Of a stretch of DNA of 64,000 nt, positions 62,424-64,000 are shown piece by piece (the first letter of the stretch is position 1; every line of letters begins with the position of its first letter). The notes below the pieces were generated by a model, which saw nothing but the letters and a program-made list of their open reading frames with translations, was not told where the DNA came from and searched no databases. Both the position numbers and the translations under genes were made by a program. The stretch comes from Brachybacterium avium (GTDB lineage Bacteria > Actinomycetota > Actinomycetes > Actinomycetales > Dermabacteraceae): assembly GCF_002216795.1 (NCBI RefSeq), contig NZ_CP022316.1, forward strand, positions 1,736,001-1,800,000, given 5' to 3'.

Positions 62424-62452
62424 AGATTACCCCCGCTGCACTGTCAGCCCAA
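62424..62452 (-). promoter_or_regulatory. Probable promoter of tRNA-Leu
   Basis: On the minus strand TTGGGC (62452-62447), 17 bases, then TAATCT (62429-62424). The expected start is about 40 bases before the mature tRNA. Confidence 0.5.
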
Positions 62453-62497
62453 ACCGACACCGCCGACAGTAACGAACGCCACGTCGGCCCGGTCACA

Positions 62498-63928
62498 TCA
62501 GCGCATCGCCTCCGCCTCCGCGAAGGCCTCCTCGATATCCGCGGGGTCCGTGCGACGCCGTGCGACAGCCATGTAGAGCACCACCGCGACCAGCACGGCG
62601 GGCACGCCCACCAGTGCTGCGACCTGCATGCTGGGTCGCACCGCGATCGTCGCGAACACCGCCACCAGACCGATCAGGCCGACGATCGCGGTCAGTATCC
62701 CGCCAGGCATGCGGAAGGTGGCCCCGCTGATCTTCCGACGCCGGAACGCGATGTAGGTGCACAGGATCAGCGCCCAGACCAGGATCACCGCGAACACCAC
62801 CAGGCTCATCATGTAGCCGAACACGCCGCCCACTCCGCTGAAGGCCAGCAGCGCCGCTCCGATCAGGCCCACCGAGCTCAGGGCGATGCCGACCAGCGGC
62901 ACCTTGCGGGCGGTGGTGTGGGCGGCGAAGCGCGGAGCGAGGCCGTCGGAGGCCAGGGAGTGCAGCATCCGGCTGCCGGCGTACAGGTTCGCGTTCGCGG
63001 CCGACAGCGCCGCGATGAGCACCAGCAGATTGGTGATGTGAGCGGCGCCGGGGATGCCCAGCTGGTCGAAGACCATCACGAACGGCGAGGTGGCGACATC
63101 CTCGCCGGAGCCGGCTGCGGTCCGCCACGGCACCAGGCACAGCACGAAGCCGATGCAGAACACGTAGAAGAAGGCCAGTCGCACGATCGTGGTGCGGGCG
63201 GCGGTCTTGATCGACCGGGCGGGGTCCTTCGCCTCGGCGGCGGTGATCGACAGCAGCTCGATGCCTCCGAAGGAGAACATCACCACCGACAGGGCGATCC
63301 ACACCGCGGCCCATCCGTTCGGGGCGAAGCCCCCGTCGGCCGTGAGCTGGGTCAGGCCCGGCGCCGGGGCATCCGGCAGGCCGAAGAACACCAGCACCGC
63401 ACCCACCAGGATGAACGCGAACACGGCGATCACCTTGATCGAGGACAGGAAGAACTCGACGATGCCGAAGGAGCCGACGCTCGAGAGGTTGATCGCGATG
63501 ATGACCGCGGCGAAGATCAGGATCCCGGCCCAGATCGGGATCGCCGGCACCCAGTAGGCGAGATAGGCGGCGCAGGCCACCAGTTCGGCACCGGTCACGC
63601 AGACGGTGACGATCCAGTACAGCCACCGCGTGATGTACCCCCAGAACGGGGAGAGGTAGTGCGCGGCCAGCGTGCCGAAACCGCCGCGGACGGGGTGGCG
63701 GGAGGCCATCTCGCCCATCGACAGGGCGATCGTCGCGGCGATCAGGGAGCCGAGCGCGAAGGAGATGATCACGGCGGGGCCGGCGATGCCGATCGCCTCC
63801 CCGGAGCCGAGGAACAGGCCGGTCCCGAGGGCGGAGCCCATGGCGATCATGGCCATCTGGCCATGGCCGAGGGAGCGGGCGAGGCCGCCGTCGGCGCGGC
63901 GGACGGTGTCGGAGGTCGAGGTGGTCAC
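62498..63928 (-). CDS. Amino acid permease (APC superfamily)
   Basis: 476 residues from GTG 63928; a GTG at 63979 would add 17 polar residues. Twelve helices begin at about residue 24. The helix-1 signature IAMGSALGTGLFLGSGEAIG, the conserved PVRGGFG region and FSFGGIELLSITAAEAKDP place it with the AAT/GABA permease group. It imports an amino acid with H+; substrate unresolved. The C-terminal tail is short and acidic. Confidence 0.9.
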   Translation of the reverse strand: MTTSTSDTVRRADGGLARSLGHGQMAMIAMGSALGTGLFLGSGEAIGIAGPAVIISFALGSLIAATIALSMGEMASRHPVRGGFGTLAAHYLSPFWGYITRWLYWIVTVCVTGAELVACAAYLAYWVPAIPIWAGILIFAAVIIAINLSSVGSFGIVEFFLSSIKVIAVFAFILVGAVLVFFGLPDAPAPGLTQLTADGGFAPNGWAAVWIALSVVMFSFGGIELLSITAAEAKDPARSIKTAARTTIVRLAFFYVFCIGFVLCLVPWRTAAGSGEDVATSPFVMVFDQLGIPGAAHITNLLVLIAALSAANANLYAGSRMLHSLASDGLAPRFAAHTTARKVPLVGIALSSVGLIGAALLAFSGVGGVFGYMMSLVVFAVILVWALILCTYIAFRRRKISGATFRMPGGILTAIVGLIGLVAVFATIAVRPSMQVAALVGVPAVLVAVVLYMAVARRRTDPADIEEAFAEAEAMR

Positions 63929-64000
63929 CGTACGAGGGTAGCCATGCCGGGAGGGGCCGTCATACCGGTCCGTCGGCACGTGGGGTGAATACGGCCTCAG

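Overview
The window reads as chromosome of a high-GC Gram-positive actinobacterium. I judge it Micrococcales, most like Dermabacteraceae/Brachybacterium. The basis is uniformly GC-rich sequence with GC-biased third codon positions, frequent GTG starts and ATGA/GTGA overlaps, a LytR-CpsA-Psr protein, a DUF222-HNH gene, WXG100/EspG-type genes and a CsoR-type operator. The genus is an impression from protein style, not a search result. No rRNA, insertion sequence, integrase, prophage or CRISPR array was seen. One tRNA-Leu(CAG) lies near the right end.

Layout. 0-6 kb: end of a tricorn-type protease, small stress proteins, then a metal/redox operon (His-rich membrane protein, PCuAC copper chaperone, Tat-exported DyP peroxidase). 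6-16 kb: sugar-acid metabolism (FGGY kinase, mannitol-dehydrogenase-family reductase, glucuronate isomerase, LacI regulator), followed by larB-larE-larA for nickel-pincer lactate racemase; the matching larC is about 20 kb away at 34-35.6 kb. An AT-richer two-gene insert (7.6-8.5 kb) sits inside this region. 16-23 kb: a MerR gene whose probable operator precedes a SulP transporter, then SDR, LCP, LysR and aldo/keto reductase genes. 23-26 kb: copper defence (CueP, CopB-type ATPase behind a CsoR-like operator). 26-29 kb: carbonic anhydrase and a Cys-rich SufR-like regulator divergent from doxX-folE. 29.5-32.2 kb: a three-gene cassette of EspG-like protein, WXG100-hendecad-lipase fusion and lipoprotein, which I propose is a type VII lipase effector with its chaperone and an immunity lipoprotein. 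32-39 kb: pabBC fusion, larC, ppsA with its regulator. 39-52 kb: membrane proteins, paired CNNM/CorC proteins, lipoprotein, esterase, DUF4091 protein, MscS-like channel, SelO. 52-57 kb: ROK regulator, TIM-barrel epimerase, Gfo/Idh/MocA oxidoreductase, zinc formaldehyde-type dehydrogenase. 57-64 kb: DUF222-HNH protein, an unusual nonapeptide-repeat protein paired with a NYN nuclease, CorA, lipase, tRNA-Leu, amino-acid permease.

A caution for any reader: five disruptions in four otherwise well-conserved genes (USP, pabBC, ppsA twice, TIM-barrel epimerase) are each repaired by adding one G or C, usually in a short homopolymer. This looks more like systematic homopolymer under-calling than real gene decay. 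It also offers a mundane alternative for the attractive proline-rich leader ORF in front of the PCuAC gene.
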